From: a bacterium
GTDB taxonomy: Bacteria > CSSED10-310 > JAJRTK01
Assembly: GCA_024278345.1 (NCBI GenBank)
Contig: JAJRTK010000399.1
Coordinates: forward strand, 1-26,888
DNA length: 26,888 bases
Direction: 5' to 3'
Shown here in pieces: positions 1 to 9,764 of the stretch. The position numbers were made by a program, and so were the translations under genes. The notes under the pieces are model-generated. The model was not told the DNA's origin and ran no database searches. It saw nothing but the letters and a program-made list of their open reading frames with translations. Within the stretch, counting starts at the first letter, position 1; each line of letters begins with the position of its first letter.

Positions 1-1010
<1,010 letters not shown>

Positions 1011-1094
1011 GCGCGCACTCTCCAAGCTGCTGATTTAGCATCTCTTAGTTTTGATGCTCCGGAGAAACTGGAGCACCAGCCCGATTCAAAGTTT

Positions 1095-1212
1095 TTCCGG
1101 TGACCATAGCGGAGGGGCTATACCCGTTCCCATCCCGAACACGGCAGTCAAGCCCTCCAGCGCCGATGGTACTGCAAGGGAGACCTTGTGGGAGAGTAGG
1201 ACATCGCCGGAA
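1095..1212 (+). rRNA. rrf: 5S ribosomal RNA
   Basis: About 118 nt with the classic 5S landmarks: a start TTCCGGTGACCATAGCGG, the loop segment CCCATCCCGAACACGG near 1130-1145, GATGGTACTGC near 1165-1175, GGGAGAGTAGGACATCGCC near 1190-1208, and terminal strands (TTCCGGTG / CATCGCCGGAA) that pair to close helix I. It lies 84 bp after the 23S gene on the same strand, so it is the last gene of this rRNA operon. No tRNA gene is visible between 23S and 5S or after 5S. Confidence 0.95.
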
Positions 1213-1216
1213 TCAG

Positions 1217-1256
1217 AAAAAAAGGGAGAATCTCCGGATTCTCCCTTTTTCTTTTT
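1217..1256. terminator. Bidirectional intrinsic terminator between 5S rRNA and ligA
   Basis: A perfect 9-bp stem (1224-1232 with 1237-1245, loop TCCG) is flanked by a run of seven A on the left (1217-1223) and a T-rich tail on the right (1246-1256). The A and T runs also pair with each other. Read on the plus strand it is a textbook Rho-independent terminator for the rRNA operon. Read on the minus strand the A run becomes a U tail, so it can also end the convergent maf-ligA transcript, whose last gene stops at 1340. Confidence 0.9.
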
Positions 1257-1339
1257 TCTCACCACCACATAGGAGAATATCATACAGCGGTTCGTGCGTG
1301 CGGAACAGGCAAACGGGTGCCGAACCGTGGATGTTGTGG

Positions 1340-3996
<2,657 letters not shown>

Positions 3997-4099
3997 GGTT
4001 TCCCCTTATCCTTTAGAAAAACTACTTTCCGGTTTGATGGAATCCGGCGCCAGGGCCGCCGAGTGTGACAGGTCGTGCGCCGGGATTTCTGTTTGTTGC

Positions 4100-4238
4100 A
4101 AGTTTGGGAAGTGGCCGGTGCTTCGTTTTCGGGGACACCGCCAGGGAAAGGGGGGAAATGGCGAGTAGCGGGCGTCGGACGGCGCACGATAGGAGCGGAA
4201 CGCAACAGATCGAGAGAAAGTAGATTCTCGAAAACCAG
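4100..4238 (-). repeat. Dispersed hairpin repeat, copy F (minus orientation)
   Basis: Read on the minus strand this segment closely matches the copy at 15310-15425: a pyrimidine-rich leader, then TTGCGTTCCGCTC, a hairpin, and CTCGCCATTTCCCCCC. The hairpin stem is 4169-4174 with 4183-4188 (one mismatch) and the loop is 8 nt (4175-4182). It fills much of the 356-bp divergent gap between maf and hutH. The rest of the gap (3997-4099 and 4239-4352) shows no convincing gene; it must hold the maf and hutH promoters, but I cannot point to confident -35/-10 boxes. Outer boundaries are approximate. Confidence 0.7.
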
Positions 4239-4352
4239 GCCCTGAATCAAGAGCACAATCTAGAGGTGAGACGCAACCCCTTTTTCGGTGATGTCGGTGT
4301 TCGTGTCACCTGGAAGGCGACTGAGGTCAAAACAGAATACAGGTATTGAGAA

Positions 4353-5924
4353 GTGTGGGAAACTGGTGAACATGGTGGCACACCCAAGATTGCGGGCCCC
4401 TTGGAACTGGATGGACTGTCGTTGACCCTGGATGCCGTACGGGATGTGGCGGTTTGTGGGCGAAAAGTCCGGTTGGCCGAACCGGCTCGGATCGCGGTGA
4501 AGGAAGGTCGTCGACAGCTCGATGCCCTGGTTGATCAAGGGGGGACCCTGTACGGGATCAACACGGGCTTTGGGGAGCTGGCGTCCGTGGCGATTCCTCG
4601 CGAGGAGCTCTCGGACCTTCAAAAGAATCTTGTTCGCTCGCATGCCGTGGGGGTGGGAGAGCCTCTGGAAGCAGCTCAAGTGAGGGCTGTGCTTCTGCTC
4701 CGGGCCAACGCCCTTGCCAGTGGCCCATCGGGGGTTCGTCCCAAGGTGATCGATGCGCTGTTGGATTTCTTGGAGGCGGGCCTCCACCCAGTGGTTCCCA
4801 GCCAGGGATCGGTGGGCTCATCTGGGGACTTGGCTCCGCTTGCTCACGTTGCTTTGGCGTTGATGGGGGAGGGACAATTGCTGGGAGAGGATGGGTCGGG
4901 TAGCCGTTCCGCGGCGGATGCCATGGGTGAGGCGGGGCTGGAACCGCTCTGCCTGGAGATGAAGGAGGGGCTGGCTCTGCTCAATGGCACTCAGGTGATG
5001 CTTGCGCTGGGCATTGAGGCGTGGCTCCGTGGGCGATTGTGTGCCAAGACGGCGGATGTTTTGGGAGCGATGAGCCTTCAACCTTTGATGGGCACCTGTC
5101 GGGCCTTCGACGAACGGCTCATGGAGCTGCGGCCTCACGTGGGGGCTTGTGATTCGGCGGCGAACTTGAGGCGTTTATTGGAGCGATCTCCCATGATCGA
5201 CCACCATGCCCATTGTTCCCGAGTCCAGGATGCGTATAGCCTTCGCGGAATGCCCGTGGTCCACGGTGCAACTCGAACAGCGTTGCGCCACGTCGGGGAA
5301 GTGCTGGAAACAGAGGTCAACTCTGTGACGGACAATCCAGTAATCATCGGAGGGCAGGCGATTTCCGGGGCGAATTTCCACGGCCAGCCGGTGGCTTTGG
5401 TTCTCGATTATTTGGCCATTGCCCTGGCGGAGCTAGGCTCCATCGGGGAACGGCGCGTGGAGCGGTTGGTCAATCCGCACTACAGCGAGGGACTTCCGGG
5501 TTTCTTGGTCAGGCGCGGCGGCTTGAATTCGGGGTTTATGGTTGTGCAGTACACCGCGGCGGCGCTTGTGAGTGAAAACAAGGGACTGGCCTTTCCTGCG
5601 TCCGTTGATTCCATTCCCACGTCCGCCGGGAAGGAAGATCATGTGAGTATGGGCATGATTGCGGCCAGACAAGCCTTGGCCGTGGCACGGAACCTAGAGT
5701 GGATTCAGGCGATAGAGCTTTTGTGTGCCTGCCAGGCCATTGATCTCCGGGCGCCGCTGGAACTTTCCGAAGCCACAAAAGAGGTCCACCGATTGGTGCG
5801 CTCGGTGGTGCCCTTTGCTAATTCTGATCGTTGGTTTCAGCCCGATATCGAGGCAGCCAGAAAGCTGATCGCTTCAGGTGCCGTGCTCAAGGCCGCGGAG
5901 CGCGTGGTCGGCAACCTTTTGTAG
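4353..5924 (+). CDS. hutH: Histidine ammonia-lyase (MIO enzyme with Ser-Ser-Gly triad)
   Basis: Removes ammonia from L-histidine to give urocanate, the first step of histidine breakdown. The 523-residue product is full length and has the family blocks: YGINTGFG (Tyr67), RSHAVGVG (His97, the histidine-type selectivity pair Ser-His rather than the Phe-Leu of phenylalanine lyases), LLNGTQ (Asn211), VQDAYSLRG (Gln292, Tyr295), ANFHG (Phe342) and SAGKEDHVSMG (Glu428, which in Pseudomonas HutH is Glu414). The cofactor-forming triad normally reads Ala-Ser-Gly but here residues 156-158 are Ser-Ser-Gly (codons TCA TCT GGG). The start is a GTG with a weak ribosome site. No hutU or hutI is nearby, so it may not belong to a degradation operon. 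It ends 36 bp before gspC. Substrate preference for histidine is inferred from His97 and Glu428. Confidence 0.9.
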   Translation: MWETGEHGGTPKIAGPLELDGLSLTLDAVRDVAVCGRKVRLAEPARIAVKEGRRQLDALVDQGGTLYGINTGFGELASVAIPREELSDLQKNLVRSHAVGVGEPLEAAQVRAVLLLRANALASGPSGVRPKVIDALLDFLEAGLHPVVPSQGSVGSSGDLAPLAHVALALMGEGQLLGEDGSGSRSAADAMGEAGLEPLCLEMKEGLALLNGTQVMLALGIEAWLRGRLCAKTADVLGAMSLQPLMGTCRAFDERLMELRPHVGACDSAANLRRLLERSPMIDHHAHCSRVQDAYSLRGMPVVHGATRTALRHVGEVLETEVNSVTDNPVIIGGQAISGANFHGQPVALVLDYLAIALAELGSIGERRVERLVNPHYSEGLPGFLVRRGGLNSGFMVVQYTAAALVSENKGLAFPASVDSIPTSAGKEDHVSMGMIAARQALAVARNLEWIQAIELLCACQAIDLRAPLELSEATKEVHRLVRSVVPFANSDRWFQPDIEAARKLIASGAVLKAAERVVGNLL

Positions 5925-5960
5925 GAGTCCCCGTAACGGGGCGCAACGCGGGATTTTCCG

Positions 5961-6857
5961 ATGATGGTGCTGACGGCGAAAGCACAACTGGGCATCTTTC
6001 GGGTGGTGGTGTGGGCCCTGTTGTCATCCATCGCTTGGTTGGCATCGGACTTGGTTCGCCTTTATCTCCTGGGCTTGTTGATGGTAGGAGATGTTTCCTT
6101 GGCGCCTGCTTTTTCCGCCGCGGAATCCGGCGCCCGGATCGACGTGGACATCCATGCCATTGCCACCAGAAACCTTTTCAATGTGAAGGCGGAATCCCCA
6201 GCGGTCCCAAGTGATCTTGGAGCTGCTTTAGGAAAGACCGCGGATGCGGACAAGCAGCTACCTTTGCGTGCCGGTTCGGATCTCCTGCTCCGGGGAACCT
6301 GGATCGGTGAACAAGGGGCGTTCGCTATCATTGAAGATCGCCAGGCAAAGCGTGAGACCCTCTTTCGGTCGGGGGACCACCTTCCGTCGGGAGAGGAGGT
6401 TCTGGAGATTCTTCCAATCGGCGTGAAACTCAAAACAGAGAGTGGGTTGGAGCTCTTGGTCTTCCCAGAGGAGTGGCGAGACGGCAGCTTCATGGCGAGC
6501 CGGAGCGGGCGCCGCGGCAGAGTTCGGGGCGGGGAGATTCAAAAAGTTTCTCCCGGGCGGTATCAGGTGAGCCAGCGCTACCTCGAACACCAGTTGAACA
6601 ACATGACGGAGGTCATGAAACAGGCTCGAGCGATTGCCCGCCCCGATGGCTTCTTGCTCCGACGAATCAAGAAGGGCGGCTTGGTCGATCGTGTGGGGCT
6701 GAGAAACGGAGACGTATTGCGGAGCATCAATGGGATGCAGCTTCGGAGCTTCGAACAGGCGGCCCGGGCATTCAAATTGCTCCGGAACGAGAATAACCTT
6801 CAGCTTGAGGTCGTCCGTGGAGGAAATGTCACGGTCTTGTCTTACGAGATCCGCTAA
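5961..6857 (+). CDS. gspC: Type II secretion inner-membrane protein GspC
   Basis: GspC links the inner-membrane platform to the outer-membrane secretin. The 298-residue product has a short cytoplasmic start and a single hydrophobic segment (about residues 10-45), then a periplasmic homology region beginning ATRNLFNV near 67 with LRGTWIGEQGAFAIIED near 110-126 and a 'GDHLPSGEEVLEI' strand. It ends in a PDZ-like domain (about 205-298: PDGFLLRRIKKGGLVDRVGLRNGDVLRSINGM, a typical carboxylate-loop/GLRNGD pattern). The linker at about 175-190 is very Arg/Gly-rich. It starts a gsp gene series but is separated from gspD by 871 bp of non-coding repeats. Assigned by architecture and position; sequence of GspC is poorly conserved across bacteria. 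Confidence 0.85.
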   Translation: MMVLTAKAQLGIFRVVVWALLSSIAWLASDLVRLYLLGLLMVGDVSLAPAFSAAESGARIDVDIHAIATRNLFNVKAESPAVPSDLGAALGKTADADKQLPLRAGSDLLLRGTWIGEQGAFAIIEDRQAKRETLFRSGDHLPSGEEVLEILPIGVKLKTESGLELLVFPEEWRDGSFMASRSGRRGRVRGGEIQKVSPGRYQVSQRYLEHQLNNMTEVMKQARAIARPDGFLLRRIKKGGLVDRVGLRNGDVLRSINGMQLRSFEQAARAFKLLRNENNLQLEVVRGGNVTVLSYEIR

Positions 6858-6904
6858 GCCAGTGGGCTATTTTCCATGCGCGAAGGTTTTGGAGGTGGGA
6901 CGTT

Positions 6905-7025
6905 TCAAGGGCATGATGGTTGTCCATGGCTTTCTTCTTTCAAAGTTGTGGTCCGCTCGCGTCGGCGGCAATCCGTCCGCCGCCACTCGCCCTTCATCGC
7001 CCCGCACCCATGCTCAAAGCCCTCA
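6905..7025 (+). repeat. Dispersed hairpin repeat, copy A
   Basis: Begins about 45 bp after the gspC stop. It contains TCAAGGGCA, a pyrimidine tract, TTGTGGTCCGCTCGC, then a perfect 6-bp hairpin (6963-6968 with 6977-6982) with loop CAATCCGT, then CACTCGCC and TTCATCGCCCC. A 26-bp stretch (6966-6991) is identical to 14535-14560 in copy B. Boundaries are approximate. It has no coding potential that I trust. Confidence 0.8.
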
Positions 7026-7090
7026 TGAGATGCCACAAGCAAGATTTTCGAGGCGCCGTCTTTGGCGGGCTGACGAGGTTGCCGTAAGCC

Positions 7091-7128
7091 GGTGGCCGGG
7101 GCCGGTCGAAGAGAGAGTCGGCTCCGCC
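7091..7128 (+). repeat. Second repeat family, copy 1
   Basis: A 38-bp unit (core GGCCGGGGCCG, then GAGTCG) that matches 22825-22862 at 30 of 38 positions without gaps. Its first bases GGTGGC can pair with GCCACC at 7126-7131, so the unit can form a hairpin. Confidence 0.6.
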
Positions 7129-7235
7129 ACCGATGGACGAGGCCAAAAAAGGCATACGGCCTATTCAACCTGTCGCGGTCGCCCTCCCATAAAGCGCGTA
7201 GCGAAAAAAAATCGGTTGGGAACTCGTTGCTTTTT

Positions 7236-7254
7236 CCAGGGCAGGAAGCCCTGG
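7236..7254. other. Perfect hairpin (7-bp stem)
   Basis: CCAGGGC at 7236-7242 pairs with GCCCTGG at 7248-7254 around a 5-nt loop. There is a run of five T just before it, on the wrong side for a plus-strand terminator; on the minus strand the same run would read as A, so it is not a terminator there either. Confidence 0.5.
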
Positions 7255-7275
7255 CGCTGCGTCCGAATTTCACGG

Positions 7276-7319
7276 GGTGGCCGGGGCCGAGCGACAGCGA
7301 GAGCTGCCGAAGGCACCAC
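7276..7319 (+). repeat. Second repeat family, related copy 2
   Basis: Shares GTGGCCGGGGCCG and the following purine-rich AGCGAGAGC..GCC pattern with copy 1 at 7091-7128, with one or more small gaps, and is bounded by GTGG and CCAC, which can pair. Less similar than the copy at 22825-22862. Confidence 0.45.
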
Positions 7320-7331
7320 GGGTATCCACTG

Positions 7332-7359
7332 AACGCGGGACATGTAACGCGGGACATGT
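7332..7359 (+). repeat. Tandem 14-bp repeat, possible transposon terminus
   Basis: AACGCGGGACATGT occurs twice back to back (7332-7345 and 7346-7359) and is followed by GACG. Arrays of GCGGGACATGT-like words are the kind of sequence that transposases bind at insertion-element ends; I recall such words near IS481-type elements, but this is inference. An imperfect inverted copy lies at 7629-7645. Confidence 0.55.
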
Positions 7360-7443
7360 GACGAAAGAAAAAAAGACGCGGTGCCGAGCGTAGCGAGATG
7401 CCGAGCATAAGCGAGGCCTACCGTACATAAATGTGGGCTGGGA

Positions 7444-7469
7444 TCCCGTTGCCCTTTGTTGCAACGGGA
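7444..7469. other. Perfect hairpin (9-bp stem)
   Basis: TCCCGTTGC at 7444-7452 pairs perfectly with GCAACGGGA at 7461-7469 around an 8-nt loop (CCTTTGTT). No T-run follows, so it is unlikely to be an intrinsic terminator. It lies between the putative transposon-end repeats. Confidence 0.55.
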
Positions 7470-7537
7470 AGTTGAGTGAACGCCCTGGTGGGTGCGGGGC
7501 AGAGCCCTGCCGGGGGCCGGATGCCGAGCGTCAGCGA

Positions 7538-7560
7538 GACGCGGCCCAAGGGGCCGCGTC
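7538..7560. other. Perfect hairpin (10-bp stem)
   Basis: GACGCGGCCC at 7538-7547 pairs perfectly with GGGCCGCGTC at 7551-7560 around a 3-nt loop. No T-run follows. It immediately follows a GCCGAGCGTCAGCGAG word, a pairing of features common in short palindromic intergenic elements. Confidence 0.55.
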
Positions 7561-7628
7561 TGGAGTCCCCGGATGACCGTCGAGCAGCGCGAGGCGCTGC
7601 CCGGACGCTCGCAATTTCACAATCCTCG

Positions 7629-7645
7629 AAATGTCCCGCCTTACG
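7629..7645 (-). repeat. Inverted partner of the 14-bp tandem repeat
   Basis: AAATGTCCCGCCTTACG matches the reverse complement of the 7332-7359 repeat (ACATGTCCCGCGTTACA) at all but about three positions. The pair encloses about 300 bp without a transposase gene, the layout expected for a miniature or decayed element. Confidence 0.45.
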
Positions 7646-7728
7646 CGGATGGCCCATTTGTTGGGAGTGAAAGATCGGATGAGCGGAGATCGATTGGGAA
7701 TGGAGCCTCCTTTGCAGGGGTGCGAGGT

Positions 7729-9735
7729 ATGAGAGGTCGAAGATTATCGGGAGCTTGCCGCGGGGTATCGGTGGTTTTGGCGGTCTGTGCGCTGGAAGCT
7801 CTGGCAGGGATCAATTTCAACATGCAGGACGCGGAGATCCTGGGGCTCATTCGCATCTTGAGTGAGCAGACTGGAAAGACCTTCGTGCCCGACGAGAAAC
7901 TGGCAAGCGTGAAGGTCACGGTGGTGTCGAGCCGGGAGGTTGGCCAGGCCGAGGCCATGAGAATCTTCGAAGCAATTCTCCGGCTGAACGGCTTTGCCAT
8001 GGTGGAGCAGGGGAACATGGTGAAGATCGTCTCCGCGCGGGATGCGAAATCCGAGGGGATGCCGACCCTTGTTGCCCGAGAGAGTAGGCGGCGAGGGGAT
8101 TCGTTTGTCACTCAGGTGATTTTCTTGCGCTACGCGGCGGCGGAGAGCCTGGTAAACATCTTGCGCCCGTTGGTTTCCGTGAACGGCCACGTGGTGGCGG
8201 AGAACGGCTCGAATGCCATTATCCTCACGGATGGCGGGGCGAATGTCAGGCGGTTTCTGGGATTGGTGGAAGCGCTGGATGTGGAGGGGGCGCAGCGTCA
8301 GGTGCGCGTTTTCTCTCTACGTCATTCTGGCGCCGAGAGTTTGGCAAGAATCCTTTCCACGCTGTTGGATCAGCAGTCCATGGGCCGGAGTGGCCGCCGG
8401 TTGTCCGGGAGTAAAGGGGGAGTCGCCCTTTCTCTGGGGGCCGGTGGCGTCAAGGTCATCATTGTGCCCGATCCGCGAACGAATGTCTTGTTGGCTTCGG
8501 GGACGGCGGAACAGCTCGGATTGGTGGAGCGCCTCCTCGGCGAGCTTGATGTGAAGGAGACCATCGAGAGAACGAGCCTCCACGTCTACACCTTGAAAAA
8601 TGCCAATGCCGAGGCCCTTGCGAAGATTCTCACGGCTCACGTCAAGAGCGCGTTAAGACCGGGTCCGCAATCTGGAAGTAAAGCTCGGGAGGGAAAGCCG
8701 AAATCGGCGGTAGTGGTGGGACAGTTTGAGTCGAAGGTCACGGTGACGGCCGATCCCGCGACAAACTCCTTGGTCATCGGGGCGACGCCTGAAGACTACC
8801 GGGTTGTGCGGGATGTGGTGGAGAGGCTGGATGTCAGGCGTCGGCAAGTTTTCGTCCAGGCCCTCATGCTGGAGGCGAGCGCCAGTGCGACGCAGAAGCT
8901 GGGAGTCGAGCTTCGTTTTACGGGCGATCCGGCGGATCCGGGCCTCGCGCCCATCGGTGGCACGACATTTCCCGTGGGTTCGGATCCTAGCGTCGTGGGC
9001 CAAGTGATCCAGAATCCTCTGAGCCCGCCTGGCGGTTTGGTCGTTGGGGCCGTGGACGGGACGATATCGTTCAATGGCGTGGAGTTCTTAAACATTGCCG
9101 GGTTGGCTCGGGCACTCCAGTCCGACAGCGGGTTCAATGTGCTTTCCATGCCGCATACAACGACGCTGGACAACGAAGAGTCGGAGATTGTGGTGGGGGA
9201 GGAGCGGCCTTTCCTGCGGAGCCAGCAGTCCACCGATGTGGGGACTCTGGTGAGCAACTACGACTTCAAGGATATTGGCATCAAGCTCAAGTTTACGCCT
9301 CACATCAGCGTGGGCGGGACCGTGAGGCTAGAGCTTTCCGTGGAAATTACCAATTTCGTCGCCGAAGCCCAAGGGACCGTGGGAGCGGTGACGACAACGA
9401 AGCGCTCGGTCTCCACCTCGATTCTTGTGGAGACCGGCCAGATGGCGGTCATCGGCGGCCTAATGCAGGAGCAGCTCGACCGGGCGTCCAGCCGTGTCCC
9501 CTGTCTTGGGTCAGTACCGGTTGTCGGGTGGCTTTTCAAGTCGTCGTCCAAGTCGCGACGCAAGACCAACTTGTTGATCTTCATCGAGCCAAGAATCCTG
9601 CCAGATCGCCAAAGCCTGGAGGAGCTCCGCCGGGAGAAGCAAAAAGAATTCGATGACTCGAAGCCCCAACCAAAGGGGATCGGGAAGGAAATAAAGGGAA
9701 TTATCCAGCAGCTCGAAGTTCGACCGCCGAGCTAA
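7729..9735 (+). CDS. gspD: Type II secretion secretin GspD
   Basis: Forms the multimeric outer-membrane channel through which folded proteins leave the periplasm. From the ATG at 7729 the product is 668 residues: a signal peptide (MRGRRL then a hydrophobic stretch ending near ALA), an N0 domain (about 27-105, INFNMQDAEILGLIRILSEQ), and N1-N3 ring-building repeats (FLRYAAAESLVNILRPL; FSLRHSGAESLARILSTLL; YTLKNANAEALAKILTAHV). The C-terminal secretin domain follows (VFVQALMLEASAS; VGEERPFL; LKFTPHIS; ILVETGQMAVIGGLMQE; VPVVGWLFKSSSK; LLIFIEPRIL). The frame is open further upstream to 7492, but that part is repeat-derived and would bury the signal peptide. No S-domain or pilotin-binding tail is obvious after the beta domain. 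First of a tight D-E-F-G-H-I-J series. Confidence 0.95.
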   Translation: MRGRRLSGACRGVSVVLAVCALEALAGINFNMQDAEILGLIRILSEQTGKTFVPDEKLASVKVTVVSSREVGQAEAMRIFEAILRLNGFAMVEQGNMVKIVSARDAKSEGMPTLVARESRRRGDSFVTQVIFLRYAAAESLVNILRPLVSVNGHVVAENGSNAIILTDGGANVRRFLGLVEALDVEGAQRQVRVFSLRHSGAESLARILSTLLDQQSMGRSGRRLSGSKGGVALSLGAGGVKVIIVPDPRTNVLLASGTAEQLGLVERLLGELDVKETIERTSLHVYTLKNANAEALAKILTAHVKSALRPGPQSGSKAREGKPKSAVVVGQFESKVTVTADPATNSLVIGATPEDYRVVRDVVERLDVRRRQVFVQALMLEASASATQKLGVELRFTGDPADPGLAPIGGTTFPVGSDPSVVGQVIQNPLSPPGGLVVGAVDGTISFNGVEFLNIAGLARALQSDSGFNVLSMPHTTTLDNEESEIVVGEERPFLRSQQSTDVGTLVSNYDFKDIGIKLKFTPHISVGGTVRLELSVEITNFVAEAQGTVGAVTTTKRSVSTSILVETGQMAVIGGLMQEQLDRASSRVPCLGSVPVVGWLFKSSSKSRRKTNLLIFIEPRILPDRQSLEELRREKQKEFDDSKPQPKGIGKEIKGIIQQLEVRPPS

Positions 9736-9764
9736 CGGCCAACGGCTTCGCCAAGGAGAAAGCA

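Larger units (their letters stand above)
6858..7728. other. Non-coding repeat/hairpin island between gspC and gspD
   Basis: An 871-bp gap inside the secretion cluster. It holds hairpin repeat copy A (6905-7025), two copies of a GGCCGGGGCCG-type repeat (7091-7128 and about 7276-7319), three perfect hairpins (7236-7254, 7444-7469, 7538-7560), a 14-bp tandem repeat (7332-7359) with an imperfect inverted partner at 7629-7645, and several GCCGAGCG..AGCGAG words (7382, 7399, 7520). Open frames across it have low-complexity Arg/Ser/Pro-rich translations and no domain, so I see no gene. It probably grew by insertion of mobile or palindromic repeats. Confidence 0.75.

Noticed and set aside
1011-1094. 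tRNA gene in the 23S-5S spacer or elsewhere in the gaps
   Set aside because: No T-loop GGTTCRA with matching acceptor ends was found in the spacer or in the other intergenic stretches.
5929-5941. Terminator between hutH and gspC (CCCCG TAA CGGGG)
   Set aside because: Stem of only five pairs and no T-run; too weak to call.
6730-7332. 200-aa ORF after gspC
   Set aside because: Begins inside gspC in another frame and runs through repeats; low-complexity Arg/Ser/Gly translation.
7492-7728. Upstream extension of gspD by 79 codons
   Set aside because: Made of hairpins and repeats; the signal peptide and ribosome site fit the ATG at 7729.
6858-7728. CRISPR array in the gspC-gspD island
   Set aside because: The repeats are few, differ in length and spacing, and there is no regular spacer pattern or cas gene.
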